From positions 372,001 to 436,000 of the forward strand of contig JANUWF010002061.1 in NCBI GenBank assembly GCA_026120185.1: a stretch of 64,000 bases of DNA, given 5' to 3'. Shown in pieces: positions 32,065 to 44,929 of this stretch. Made by a program: the position numbers and the translations under genes. Each line of letters opens with the position of its first letter. Within the stretch, counting starts at the first letter, position 1. Source of the DNA: Voacanga thouarsii (Eukaryota > Streptophyta > Magnoliopsida > Gentianales > Apocynaceae). A model generated the notes under the pieces. It ran no database searches and was not told the origin of the DNA. It worked only from the letters and a program-made list of their open reading frames with translations.

Positions 32065-35000
32065 TAAGCTTCTGCTGCCTTCGGTCTGAACTTCTTAACT
32101 AGCGGGGCTTGCTTGGAAGTCCCTTTGTCTAGCTATGTGAATCTGCGCCATTGGCCCTCAAGTAGAGTTCATAACTCAAGTTTCCAACATTTGTTTTTAT
32201 TTTCTAAACTGATTTTGTACAAATTAAGGTCAGTATTATCATCATTACCCAACTTTGCAAAAACCAGCAATTATGTGCAGACAAGCAAAAAAAGACCTGT
32301 AACAAAGATGCTAATGAAATCCATTCCCCTTTATGCAAGGAAGGAATCAACAAACAATATTTAGGTTTAGGCTTTTACTTGAAGAAGCAAAGCCAGAATC
32401 CAGGACAACTATGGCAACTGCAACAATAGAACTGCCTTTCAGGTGGTAATGGATGGCTTCGTCTAATATGTATAGTGTATATATGTAGTAGTATGTTTTA
32501 CACTAAATGGTCATGGTTTTACTTTTTATACTAAATAGTATATCGCGTTTAAAAATTATTATGCTTGGACTAATATACAAGATTAACATTTATTTTTTCA
32601 AAATTTATGTAGAAAACTCCCCTAGTCAACACAATTGTGATGATATATGCAAATCTATACATACATATACATACAAGAATGGGGAATGATGATGCATCCA
32701 CGTTAGGCTATTGTAATGGTGGTAATAGTTAAAGGTACTTTTGTCACAGATAGAGAGGTACAAGGAGGTGAATGAGATGCAGAGAAGTGCCCTACACTAT
32801 ATGCAAAATTAAGCACTGGCACTGCATTCTTTATTTGGCCCTGTCCACTGTACCAAACGAGAAAAGGCGCCATCTTACATCTCCTGTTAAGTTTTGAATC
32901 TAACTTTTTCTGTGACACCTGTTAGCATCGAATTAGTACAAAGACTTGGGGTATTCAGTTACTTTAAGCTGGTTATAGAAACCCTGGTCACATCGCCAAT
33001 TCACTGATTGAGAACACTGTAGTCCTTTACTGTGAGTCTGTGACTTGCTTCAAAAGAAAGTGACCCCCTTTTATGGTTGGTGTACATAATTTTCTTGGGG
33101 GAAGTTCTTGCATGACCCACATGTCCATTGTTCCTCTTCTTTTTTTCCATCTTTAAAATAGGTCTTAATTCTATTGATTCAATGATGATTGAGGCTTTTA
33201 CACCACTCACAAGGAGCACAATCTTTAGCAAGTTGAGACTCAGCCTACATCTGGTTTACATGTCCATTGTTTTGCTCCTTTGATGTTTGCCTTTTAGGAA
33301 AACCCGTTCATTTTAAATCTTTTGACGATAAAAAATATATATTACTATATTATAAGAAATATAATTCTATCCGACCTAAATATAAAACTATTCAAATAAC
33401 TATCAACCTATACAAATAAGATTCTAACCTATAAATTGATTTCTATAGACCGACTAAACTTTGGCTTTGGGCAAGAACTGATTTTTTGAAGGTCACATAC
33501 ATTTCTGGATGTCCACTTTTCTAGCCATGGCCTCTAAAGAAGGAGATACATGAGGGTGGTGTACACTCTTCAGATGCCATAGATGGGACCCTCCTAGGCT
33601 CAAGGAACAAGGAGCAATTGCATGCGTGCATGTGCATGGTGTGCAATGTCCCTGGCAGTTTTATAGTTTGTTCTTTAGGGGATGAACTTTTACATAACTT
33701 TCACTTTATTTGCTTCACTTTGACATGGACTCAGAAGCTTGTACAATGCAAAAATACAAACATGTTGGTAAACCCATCCAAACGTTTCTTTATTGTTCAT
33801 CAATTGGCATGACAATTCACTTGCAATAGAAACAAAAAACTAAAGTTGCAGCCACCATGTGACCATGAAAGGAGAAAGAGAAAGAAAGCTTCAAGATATA
33901 GAATATAAACCCTAGAGAGCATGCATGTGATGACTTATCTTATGCTATTCTCAAACATAAAATTGAAGTCGTTTGGCAGCTTTGTGGCCTAGTCGAAGGT
34001 GTGGCCGCAGCAAAGGTTGCGAGCCCGTCACGACAACATATTTTGGCAAAGTTTTTATCTATATTTATCACTATAATAAATAATATTCTTCAAATATTTT
34101 CTTTAAAAAATAAATGTTATGATTTTAGTAAGCAATTATAAGAGAAATTAACCTATTTGATCTTTAAAATTTAGTATTTATAATATTTTTATCTTTAATA
34201 ATTTTTTTCTACTTTCTAATAAAATTATAATCAGCTAGATGGTCTTCAACTCTTTTTTTTAGTATAATTTCCAATCAAAAGAAATTACTCCGAATGCACG
34301 TGATTTTTTTAAGAGAAAAATAAATATATCAGTTAATATGTGTAGTTTGAGTGACTTATTCTAACCAAAGTTTACACCCAAAAAGATAATTATGACCACT
34401 TGATAAATTATAATTTTATTAGGAAATTATAATAATAAATAAAATTATTAAAAATAAAAACATTATAAATTTCAAATTTTATATATCAAATAAGTTAATT
34501 TTTTGAATTATAATTATTAATTTTATGATATTACAAAAGGTACATAAATATATAAGACTAGAAATAGTTGTATCATCATTAAAAAGCAAAATAAAGGAAA
34601 AAAAGAAAAGAGGCGAGGCAAGAAAATTTTTTACACGTATATTCGTATTTTAAATATTTATATTATATATATTAAAAAATAATAAATATTATATATAATT
34701 TTATTAATATAAATATCCAAAACACCCTGAACCGAATGCACCCAAAATTTTCCCGGACAGAACAGGCATTTTGAAAGTGGAACATAAGAGGCAATGATTA
34801 TGAACTAGAATCGAGAAGAAGATGATTTATGCATGTCACGCCCACACATTACTAGCAGTCGAAGTAGCAGTGAAATGGGCCTTTTTACGTGGAGGGGCAT
34901 GTGGGCGGAGCCCACTCGCTATGATTAGTCTTTAGTCTTTGTGTCTCTGTATATGGATTGGGCCTACTCGTATGGTCTTCTTTTGGATTGCGCAAAGAAC

Positions 35001-35280
35001 GAAGTATAACAAACGCGCAATTTTTATAACGCTGAATTGACAGGTTGGGCACTTTTCCCCATCCCGTCTTTCTTTTCTTCAACTTTTATTTACCTAATTT
35101 ACCAACCAAGTTAAGGACAAAGGTGATAATTTGCGGTCGAACATTTCATTCTTGGTTTTCAAGAAATTTAATAATAAATCTTTAATAAAGTAAAAAGTAA
35201 TAACTTAATCAATTAAAAAACTATTATTATAAAATAAATATTTTAAATTTAATTTACATCTCTTTTTTTTTCATGCATTG
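32065..35280. other. Upstream region of the TCP gene and long AT-rich spacer
   Basis: The first few hundred bases should hold the TCP leader and promoter, on the minus strand. The rest, increasingly AT-rich from 34000 to 34740, has no ORF with recognisable homology and no RNA gene. Confidence 0.45.
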
Positions 35281-35289
35281 AAACAATAA

Positions 35290-36110
35290 GGTATGAAATT
35301 TTGTTGTCAAGGTTGGGAGTGAAAGAGGCAGCAAGGACAAGCATCCTTGCACGCAGGTGGAAAGATCTTTGGAAATATTTCACTCGTCCTTTGGATTTCG
35401 ATTCCTTGGAAGACTACATACTTGTTTTAGGTCGCAAACTAAATGGTGGTTTTACAGCAAGCAATTATGTAGTTTACGTAAATATTGGCTTCACATCAAG
35501 GCCAAATAATTGAAGAGCTTGGGGTTTCCTTTGTCTTGGACAAAGACAAAGATTTTACAGGTGACATTGATAGATCATTGGATTGATTTTTGCATGCACT
35601 CGCCAGAAGGGTTCAAAGGCTTGAGATGGATTTTATGGCTACCTGCTACAACCCTTATCCTGGTTGCTATCCCCAGAAAAGTCCAGGTGACTTGGCAATC
35701 ATATTTACAAGTTTCCCACCTGGCTGCCCGATCCTCCCCTTTGGTTTTTCCGACTCTGATTCCCTAGCCTCTCTTCGCCTCAAATCTATAGACCTCAACG
35801 AAGGAGCTGTGCTCTACTTTTTTGTCAAAATGTCAAATGCCTGAGCAGTTTTCTACTGATAATTATGCACCGCCTCTTCATAATTTGACCGTTTTAGGTG
35901 CCTGGATGCTTAGTTGATGTACTTGGAGATCACAAGTTTTTGAGGAATCTTGTTTCTTTTAAATACGTGGACCTAAGCTAAACATGATTTTTGGAGACAT
36001 TCCTAAACTACCTTCAGCCTCCGAGGGCTGAATATTCTAAGCTTATAATTTACAAGTTAAACAAGCTTCCATCCCTCTCTCAGCCAGAGATGCTAGCTAG
36101 TATATAGGAT
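35290..36110 (+). pseudogene. Decayed F-box/LRR (FBD-type) gene fragment
   Basis: The opening reads as the second half of an F-box (LSRLGVKEAARTSILARRWK, then DLWKYFTRPLDFD). Pieces of the following LRR region appear in other frames: a GDIDRSLD-like segment near 35560, ALARRVQRLEMDFMATCYNP near 35590, FTSFPPGCPILPFGFSDSDS near 35705, and LRNLVSF near 35945. The F-box start LPDEIL is missing, and at least two frameshifts and several stops occur. Intact plant homologues are SCF ubiquitin-ligase receptors. No expression is expected. Confidence 0.75.
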
Positions 36111-36589
36111 CCGCCAATGTGGAATCGTTCTTTATCAAAGTTTCAGCTTTATTCCTATAGCATCCACAGAACTAGGCATAGGCATCTAGAATCCATATTT
36201 AAGAAATACACCGAGTCGAACGGCAATGAAAAGTGAAAACTACATATATCGAGAAGCTTAGTGACCACCATGAAAGTTTACTTGTGCTGAGCTAACATCT
36301 ATGGTGCGAAGGAAAGATTAGTTTGGACGAAGAAGAATGTTCGTCACTTAGTACTTAACGGACAAAAATTATTGAACTTGTTTGCATTAGGTAATGAAAG
36401 AACAAAAACCGTACCCTTGTGTTTCTTGTTTATTAATTACAATAATTTCTCTCCTGAAGCTCTCTTGTTGGTAGAAGATGCAAAATTTACTGTGTATTCT
36501 GCAAATCCATTTTCAGGCCGTCAGAGTGCCTTTGGCTGCTTTTCTTCAGGGCCAGTTCGCGAGGTTTGGGAAGGAAAGAAAAGAAGGGA

Positions 36590-36644
<55 letters not shown>

Positions 36645-36645
36645 T
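36590..36645. repeat. (AT)n microsatellite
   Basis: Nearly pure AT dinucleotide tract. The ORFs passing through it on the plus strand are artefacts. Confidence 0.9.
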
Positions 36646-36689
36646 CGAGGAGGAAGTGTACCATTACAACACGTGAAAATATTATAAGA

Positions 36690-37008
36690 TGACACGAGGT
36701 TAAATTTTTTTTTTAAAAAAATAAAAATTATATTTGAATTTATTTAAAAATTTAATTAATTAAATTAACTAATAATATATATATATATAATATTAATACA
36801 TTAAAATGTATTATTCTTTAAATACTATCTAAATTAATACATTGAAATATGTAATTCTTTGAATACTATCTAAATTTATTTTAAAATCTTAACTAATTAA
36901 ATAATTAATTAAGTTAATTAATAATATATATATATATATATATATAATATTAATACATTGAATCTTAATAATATAACAACCCGTGTAACGCACGGAACAT
37001 CAATCTAG
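36690..37008 (+). mobile_element. Helitron 3' terminal region
   Basis: The sequence ends with a 5-bp hairpin (CCGTG-TAACG-CACGG at 36981-36995), then nine bases, then CTAG at 37005-37008 followed by T. Hairpin plus CTRR next to a host T is the diagnostic Helitron 3' end. The upstream part is AT-rich with repeated TTAATACATT(A/G)AA and (AT)n motifs. The TC-type 5' end was not located, so the start given is arbitrary. It has no transposase. Confidence 0.7.
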
Positions 37009-37254
37009 TATATATAAAAGCCAAAGGAGAAGCCTCCGGTGTTGCCATTTGTCATTTGAAGTTGCTTGACAGGCTGACACATGGCACGTGAACCAGCAAA
37101 CCAGCCTCACATGAGGCAGCCATTCTTCTTGATTTTCTGACGGTGTCTTCCTCCTGACCTTTCAGAAGACAATCAAACGACTCCCGACATTCCTTCTTGG
37201 CTGGCTCTTCGATTTTGTTTCTACATTAAATGAATCTAACGTCCGCTATCCTTC

Positions 37255-37620
37255 TTGGCACAAAACTTCAAACCCCCACCAAAAAAAAAAAAAAAAAAAA
37301 AACACGCCCCACAAACACACCAAGAGCATCCAGTGCCCGAGTTTCCTCTTTCCCTTCAACTCCAACCCCAATCCAAAGTCCACACTGAAAGATCCAATTT
37401 TTTTCCTTCAAATGCACTTTCTGGGTCAATTTACCCAAACAACTCTATTTCTTTTCTGCAAAAGAATCAAACGCATCACCGAAACTGAGTTACGATTAAT
37501 TTCAGATCTAGGCAAGTTGAGTGCATTGATTTCTTGGTGTCCATGGTTGCTAAGGGTTTAGTGGATGGTGTCAACGCCTCCGAGGCTGGTGACATGCTTA
37601 AGCTCAAAATTAATTGATTC
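37255..37620 (+). other. Leader-like CT/A-rich region before the exon mosaic
   Basis: Contains an A20 run near 37281 and then a C- and T-rich stretch resembling a 5' UTR. A short frame starts at ATGGTTGCTAAGGG (37541) and stops after 24 codons. No family match. Confidence 0.35.
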
Positions 37621-37724
37621 CCTCAACGTTTCGGGTCACACAGGTAAGAAGTTCGAATCCTCAATTTCTCTGTTTTCTTATTTTGATTATTGTATTCTTT
37701 GTTATCAGTAAAAATTTCAAATCT

Positions 37725-39028
37725 ATGCTTGCTCTTGCATCAGTACGCCCATTTGTATTCACACCCCTACAACATTGTTGGTCTTTTATTGATTAAAGTA
37801 GTTGATTATGTAGGCCATCAGTTTGTGTAATAAACCATCGGAAGAAACACCTCCTTTACCTACTCCTTAGTTTCCAAGAGATCACTGTCTGTTGTGACTT
37901 AGTTTCCAAAAAATCACTGTTTGTTCTTACTTTCTGAGGATATTTGTAGGGTTACATTTCTAGATTCCTAATGTCTGTAAATGATTATTAAACAGAGATG
38001 AACTTTTATTAGTGGAATTCATTCTATTCTTTTAACCATTCTGTACTATACTTAATAATAATGATTTAATGGTTAGATCAAAACACTCTAAGCAAAAACA
38101 TATCAAAACCTACTGATACATATATGCAAAGAATTCAAATTATCAAATAATGCTTGATGTTGAATTCAAGCTCTGAATTTCATTCAGAGGAACCTGTTAA
38201 AGAAAGTGTATAGAACATCTGGCATTGCAATAGCAATAGTATTAAAGACACATTTCATGCCTTCTACCGTTTATAAGGGGGTAGTCAGTTTGTATAGCAT
38301 AGATCACTAACAGATTAGATCATGAAATTACAATAAAAAAATAGATTTTTGTTCAGAGGGAAGTAGAGAACATGAACAGATCATTTGACGATGTTTCATT
38401 TTAGTTTGCAGGTTTTAATTGAATTAGTGAGTTTGATGTGTGATCTTGCCTACTAATTCAAAACCCGAATTTTTTTGCTGGCTGTTCTGAAAGCGGATGC
38501 TGGTTGAATTGTAAATTGCATATAATAGCCATTAAGAAATACATTGAATATTCAAACAGGTATCTAAAAATTTACCTTTTCTCCCTTCTGGTGGATTTGG
38601 TCTAAACTTCTAAAAACTCTATTTCTATTATTTAGGAAAGAAAAGTTTACATCATCATCAGAATTGCATCTTCGTGTTGATGGTCTACCCTTTTCCATTA
38701 ACAGAGTAAGACCATCTTGACTGCCATGTCAATTTTCACCGTGTGCATGTGTTTTGTGATTTTTAGAGAACTTATTGGTAAGTTATACTATATTAGGCAA
38801 AACTGGTTCAATAATGAAAATAACCACCACATGAAATTTAGAGACCAAAATTTTATCTTCAGTTGTCATCATTTCGCCAGAGAAATTTAGATTTCCTCGA
38901 CTTTTCCTCAAGAAAACGTTCTTGCACCCGAAAGATTGTAACTGTATGCTCTGATGTAGCTTCTGACTCGGTGGATTATTTTAGTGGATGGGACCATCCT
39001 CAACTCAGTGGCAAGCTAATGGAGTCTG
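37725..39028 (+). other. Splice-compatible N-terminal exon set of an unidentified gene
   Basis: Three segments join in one frame with GT..AG borders: 37725-37780 (ATG, opening MLALASVRPFVFTPLQH), 38636-38705 (KEKFTSSSELHLRVDGLPF) and 38863-39028 (LSSFRQRNLDFLDFSSRKRS, then VDYFSGWDHPQLSGKLMES). The predicted start is Ser/Arg-rich and poor in acid residues, like an organelle transit peptide. The family was not recognised. The next exon-like segment (39130) does not continue this frame, since the phase-1 junction gives a stop within four codons. The set is therefore either truncated or part of a chimera. Confidence 0.4.
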
Positions 39029-39129
39029 GTGAGCCCAATCTGTTTCACAGTTTTCTTATGTATGTGATGAAGGCAATATGTGTTTTTTATTTTCTGCAGA
39101 AAAATAGTTGATAAAATTCTCTATTGCAG

Positions 39130-39167
39130 GCAATTGGCTATGATTTTGATTATGATGAATATCACAC
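39130..39167 (+). pseudogene. Single exon like a HAD-family pyrimidine 5'-nucleotidase
   Basis: Between an AG acceptor (TATTGCAG) and a GTAAG donor lie 38 bases coding AIGYDFDYDEYH. This is the conserved cap-region motif of plant SDT1-like HAD pyrimidine 5'-nucleotidases, from memory of the family. The DxDxT catalytic exon and the later exons are not found nearby. The match is short, so identity is moderate. Confidence 0.45.
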
Positions 39168-39551
39168 GTAAGAAATGTGACAGTAATTTATACATTTTGT
39201 GCATTTAGCTAATCTAAAGGTAACGTTTTTGTAGGAGCTAAGTTGATCTATTTTTCGAGGTTTTTGCATTCTTAAATTCTATGTAAATTTTAATGGGGTG
39301 ATGTTTTGATCTTGCAATTGGTTTTGTGATTTCTGAGCCAAGGTTTTTGAAATGTGAGAATAGAACATTTGCTGGTGTAAGTAATTCCATTCTCTCCTTT
39401 TTTTATTTAGAGGATTCGCTGCTGTTTGCATTTACGTATTTATTGACTTGAATGTTTATATGTTGCTTCAAGTTGAATCTTTGTACTTTAATTTGATTTT
39501 ATTTGCTTTCGTTGTCTGAACTTTTAGGTTTCTAAGAATAGGATAATCAAT

Positions 39552-42263
39552 ATGGCTAAAAAAGAAAATCAAAATGAAGTAACAGAGGAGATGCAGAAGG
39601 ATGTGAAGGATGAATTTGCAAATGTAAGTCCGTATTATTTCTATGTTTTTATTTGGAATGAAGTGAATCGTTGAATGTTATGAGTTGTTGTGGTTTTGAC
39701 TACTCTCAAGTAGATTGCTAGAACAGTTTATGCTATAAGTTTCCTGTTGATTTTCTTTTGGAGAACATGTATCTTAGAAGTTTTGTTGTTTGTTTATACA
39801 TATCTTGGTAATCAGTACACTTTTTTCCTTGATGGCAGTTTACTCCATTTGATCCTACAAAGAAAAAGAAGAAAAAGAAGGAGGAGGTTGTAATTCAATA
39901 TCTTGCAGATAATTCCACATATAAATTGCTTGACAAAGTTGACAATCTATCAGGTATATAATTTAGTATAGTAGGAATTTAATATGTGGGGTTGCATCTT
40001 TGGACGTTGGTATAATGCCTTAGAGATTAAGTGTTGATGTATTGGTTTGTAACATATGGAGGTTTAAGAATCTTGGTGAAGCGAAAGGTTAAGATTTTTT
40101 TTGCGAAGGGAAATTAAGCTGGAGACATATGGGACCATATGAATTGATGGGGATTGTGGATATGAAGATTCAAGTTAATTAATTGTGGATATGAATTGAA
40201 TGAATCCACTATGCATGAAAGGAATTAGTGGCTTTCCAAAATTGGTGAATCAACAAATAAACTTTTCAAGTGAAAAAGTGATGATTTTTTTACAGAAATT
40301 GTGGGTTGTCACTCAGTTGAATGTAGATGTGTGCTTGGTTTCCTATATAGTGAATCATGAATAGGAGACATCATTTTGCATTTTAGTATAGAACTTTGAA
40401 TTTTGGTAAGGTTCATAATGAGTGGAAATTGTAATAGCTTATTTAGGATATATCCATTAAATACGGTGTGCTTTGAACAGGGAATAACATTCTCTAATGT
40501 GGGTTATTTTGTTGCTTAACCACAGGAAAGAACAAAATATTAAACGAAGGTTTCAAAATTTAGCTAACCTGGAAAAAAAAATGTGTAGATATTCTGGACC
40601 TTTCTGGAGTTCTTTTAACAACTCATATTTGTGCACTAGATAATATAAGTATCTTCAAGTCATGTGTGCATACATCTCTATATCACAATTCTTTTTGTTA
40701 CTTTTAAGTGTTTATAGAAGAAAAATACAAATGTTAGTTTGGCAACCTGACTTTCATGTTGTCATATGTTATTTTATATGTTCAAGACGGATGAATCAAT
40801 GCATAGTGGTTAAAAACACAGGAGCTAATCCAAAGTCCATTGCCAATAGTAAGCTAATATATTTATTTTTATAAATAAATAAAAGTAAATGAAATATGAA
40901 TATGAATCCAACATTACCAACATTATTTTTATAATAATAGACGGATCATTCTTTAATGTTAGCTCATCAGTAAAAGTATATGAAATATAATTTTTATTTA
41001 AAATTCATAATGCGGTTATAAAAATTTGAATGATCTTGATCATTCCATTGATAGCATGCATATTGTTTAAGATTACTTATAATTTTTTAATTTCATTTGA
41101 TTATTCCTTTTTTTCATATTTCTTATTGCATTATCATTTATTATTTTTTATAATTATTGGGTATTGTTTCCTATTTAATATCTAAACATCATCTTCTATG
41201 ATCATTTTCTCATTAATCATTGGTGTTGTAGGTTCGGACCACCATGTTTTCTAACATAGTTTTCTTAAATAATTGAAGTTTTGACACCTTACGGGGAAGT
41301 GTCTTTTTTGCCTATTTAACAGTTAATTTTTCCGCACTTGTGCTAAAGAATATATGAATACGATTTTGTGCATAAATTCTTTAGAGAGGTCATGAACTCT
41401 TGTGGTGGAGAAAAGCATAAGTCCTTATATATCCATAGATCTTATAATTTAGCCAAAGCAGTTGTCTCTATTAGTACTCATATGATACTGAGGAATTGAT
41501 TATATGGTGCAGTCAATTTTGGACTCCAACGGTGGAGGACTAAAAAAGGAAGAGAAGACAAAAAGGGAGGTCATTTTTTGTTAGCTTAGTAAACACGGTG
41601 TCATTTTCTGCAGGTTTAGACCACAATATTTTTTGACATAATGAGGTAGTATCTGTTTTTATTATTGCTGTTACCTATTGAATTCTCTATATTTCTCTAA
41701 CATTGGTGGGTTATTGGCGTGTAAGTATTGACATTTATGAGCATGATGTTTACTGACGGGTCCTAGAAATTAATGAAGAAATTGTTTTCCTTTAAAAAAA
41801 AAAAAGGCCCTTTGTGAATTTGTTGTCTTTTTTCCTTTTCTCCCTTAAATAGCTAAATGGTTCAAATGCTTGGTTGTTGATTAGTGCTCTGTGTTAAAAA
41901 AATAGATTCTCTAAATTTTTTCTACTCAATTAGGATCTTCGACAAACAATTTCAAACACACCTCATTCAAAATGGTGAAACCCATAGAAAAATAGCATTT
42001 TTGCCTCTATGGCAAATACCAGGAACTAAAAAGAGGCCTTTGGAGAGGCCAAATTCGGGTGTTCTCCATATCAGTGAGCAAGTTCCTTTTATACTATGTG
42101 ATTTTCTTCATGGATCTAAAAATTTGTACTATTCTATTCCCAACTGTAGTGCTTAATGGTGTGTTTTCTAGGCTTGAATTTAGATGGTAAAGTAAGGGAA
42201 GAGAGCAAGGAAATTCACAAACAAGAATCTTCAGGTAGTGCTTGGACAGAGGACGAAGAATAA
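39552..42263 (+). pseudogene. Truncated eIF2-beta-like gene (N-terminal part only)
   Basis: Three exons: 39552-39623, 39839-39953 and 42172-42263 (TAA), phases consistent, 92 residues. The start MAKKENQNEVTEEM and above all FTPFDPTKKKKKKKEEVVIQ match the amino end of plant translation initiation factor 2 subunit beta, including its first Lys block (K-box), which contacts eIF5 and eIF2B-epsilon. The tRNA- and eIF2-gamma-binding core and the C-terminal zinc ribbon are absent. The last exon (LDGKVREESKEIHKQESSGS, then AWTEDEE) does not match eIF2-beta. The 2.2-kb second intron has no recognised content. It could be a dead fragment or a small chimeric gene. Confidence 0.55.
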
Positions 42264-43107
42264 GGGTTTTTTTGTTCAGGAAGAAACACCTTTCTAGTAA
42301 CTACTCCTTCTCTCCTAGGGTATTTGTCCCTTGACAATATTATAGAATATACTACTCTTGGTAGTGCTTCTATATTGTTTTAGATATTTAGGTTTTGGTG
42401 TGGGGACGTTTGATAGTTTGTATAAGCAGTTGTAGAATTTATTGAATAGTAAAGCTATGCAGCAAATATGAACAATAAGAGTTTTAACTTTGTTTAACCA
42501 AGTTGGAATGGAATATAGTAGACAATTGCGCTAATTTGGTAACCAAATTTTCACCCCCTTTCTATTATTTTGTCATTTATTTTTGCTTCTTGAAATGCTT
42601 TCAAGGCAAAATGTATAACGGGGTATTTTATGTCTACTTTTGTTGAAATGTGATCAAACTTTTTTTTTTAAAGATTTTGTGTTGGGGTTTGCAATTGTTA
42701 CTACAAAAGAGAGGTTGCTACAAAGAACAAATTGAAAGCAAGTCATTCAATAAGAAGGTTCCAAATTGAGAAGAAATTTAGAAATTTTCTTAAGGAAGAA
42801 TGTTTTGCAAATGCACAGAAAGGGAATTCATTTTCAAATAAAAAAATCATTAAAAAAAAAGCAAGATATCAAAAGCTAATCCCTTTGTACACAAGGGAGG
42901 GCAAATCGGATTGCATAAAATTTCTAGGATAGGCCTTTCTTCTTCTCCACCCACAGAAATATATACCTAGAAGTAGATAAAAGAGTCCACTTATAAAAGT
43001 AAATCAAAGAAACAAAATTTGGCTATTGCCTCTATTACAAGTGAAATTTCAAAATATCAGGAGGAATGTCTTCAGAAAATTAGGGGCATGTCGTCGTTGT
43101 TGTTGTT

Positions 43108-43143
<36 letters not shown>

Positions 43144-43825
43144 ATTATTATTATTATTATTCAATAATTGCATAAGGATTTTTATTTAGTAATTTAAAAG
43201 GTTAGGAGGCATGTTTTTTTTATTATTATTTGATAATAGTTTAATTCTTTTAAAATTTTAAATTTTCAGAAATAGATTGAAGAAGATAATTTTTTGCTAT
43301 CCTGAGCGTTCTAGTATTAATGAAAAGAGAAGATAAAAGAAAAAAAATAGATTGTTTATGTTATTTGGAAATTTAGGTGGGAAAGAAATTATTTTATTTT
43401 CTTTTGTTTGGGAGTTTGGAAAGAAAATAAGAGAAATGATATTTTATAAAAATAATTTACATATTTAAAGTTATATATATAAAAGTTGAAGTAGAATCTT
43501 CATACTGTAATATTTGGCTACGTCTTATAGTGACACATGGAAGTTTTGATTTTTTTTAGTTGAACATATTGAATTTAAATGTTTTTTTTTTTAATGTGAA
43601 GATGATCTAAATTCATATGAACATTTTTATTAAATTCAGATAACTCAGATAAGGTTATTTCTCTTTTCTTTTTTTTTTTTAAATGAACATAAAAGTTATC
43701 TGAATTATTATACCAAGTTTCTAGAACCTCTTAGAATTCTTAGATAATGCTTTTTCCTTTTTATACTATAGTGCGATAAAGAATCTATTTTAGGGCTTAT
43801 AGCAGAGTTTACAATCATAACAATA

Positions 43826-43885
<60 letters not shown>

Positions 43886-44790
43886 TTCTTCTTTTTAAGA
43901 AGATGATCATATAGAGTTACAGTCTACTACTTTTTCTTTTTAACAATTTTCTTTAGCCCACTAAAGCAAAATTATATTATTGTGGCCTATTTTAATAAAC
44001 TCGAGTCTTTTTTTTCTTTTTAGTTTAATATAAATTTTTTTATATATTTATAATATAGGTACTAAATTAATTGTTTTACAATATGTGGATAAAAGTATTT
44101 GATGAAAACATCATAGAAGAATGATTTTAGGAAAACAAAAGGTTTCAAGCCATGGTTAATTAATAGGATTTTTTAAGAGGTAATATGACCTTTGAAGTGT
44201 ATTTAGAGAACAAAAAAGGTTTATGTGGGAAATGACAACGGCTCTCTTCTCTTAATTTACGACACCATGTGCCTTCCTCTCTTTGAATTGACAATGCAAG
44301 GCTGTTGGAGAATTCAAGAAGATGAGTTGAGTCTATATATTCCATGTATTCCTTCTTCCTCCTCTCGCTTTTAAGGCTTACTATAAGGAGGTGGCAAATC
44401 CATGCAAGACATTGCGAAAGCCTCTGTCCTAGCATAAGAGCAAGAGGTTCTGTATTATGAATTTATGTTTTATGCTTTATATTCTTCTTAGACTTCTGTC
44501 ATTAGTACATATGCTTTCAACGTACATTTGTTTTTATAATCTATTTGACAGACTTATTAAGTTCATATGGTGTTTGTAGAATATATTTACTTGATTAACT
44601 CTGCATAGTCCTGCCAAGAGGCAACCAAGTAGTTGCTCGACGCGGTGTCACCTGGGGGGAGGGATGGCGCATCACATGACCACATTGCGTAGAGAGAAGA
44701 TTGCATATTGATTTTCCTTAATACTTTTGATTACATTTATTCTGAAGCATATATAGCCTAACTGCTTTCTTCATGCAGAGAAATCATTCA
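42264..44790. other. AT-rich spacer with microsatellites
   Basis: No gene seen. A (GTT)n then (ATT)n compound tract lies at about 43090-43160 and a long (AT)n tract at 43829-43881. Reading frames here have no family resemblance. Confidence 0.5.
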
Positions 44791-44800
44791 TCATAACAAA

Positions 44801-44925
44801 ATGACATCAAGATTGCTGGGGATCTGCCTTGTGAGTGGCAATTTCAGCTTCAAGGACGGTGACGATGGCCTTTACTACTGCAGTCTTTGCAACTCTCGTG
44901 CTGATGATTTCATAAGACTGGAGTT
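44801..44925 (+). pseudogene. TAF1B/RRN7-like zinc-ribbon fragment
   Basis: The frame contains LVSGNFSFKDGDDGLYYCSL followed by CNSRADDFIRLE. It resembles the amino-terminal zinc ribbon of the plant TAF1B/RRN7 RNA polymerase I factor (C-x2-C-G..DGxDGxYYC-x2-C..ADD). The second cysteine of the first knuckle is Ser here, so the zinc site is broken. The match stops after RADDF. No further exons were recognised. It is probably a captured or leftover first exon. Confidence 0.5.
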
Positions 44926-44929
44926 GATG

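Noticed and set aside
43090..43161. Possible CRISPR-like or satellite array
   Set aside because: It is a simple trinucleotide microsatellite. CRISPR arrays are not expected in a plant nuclear genome, and no spacer pattern exists.
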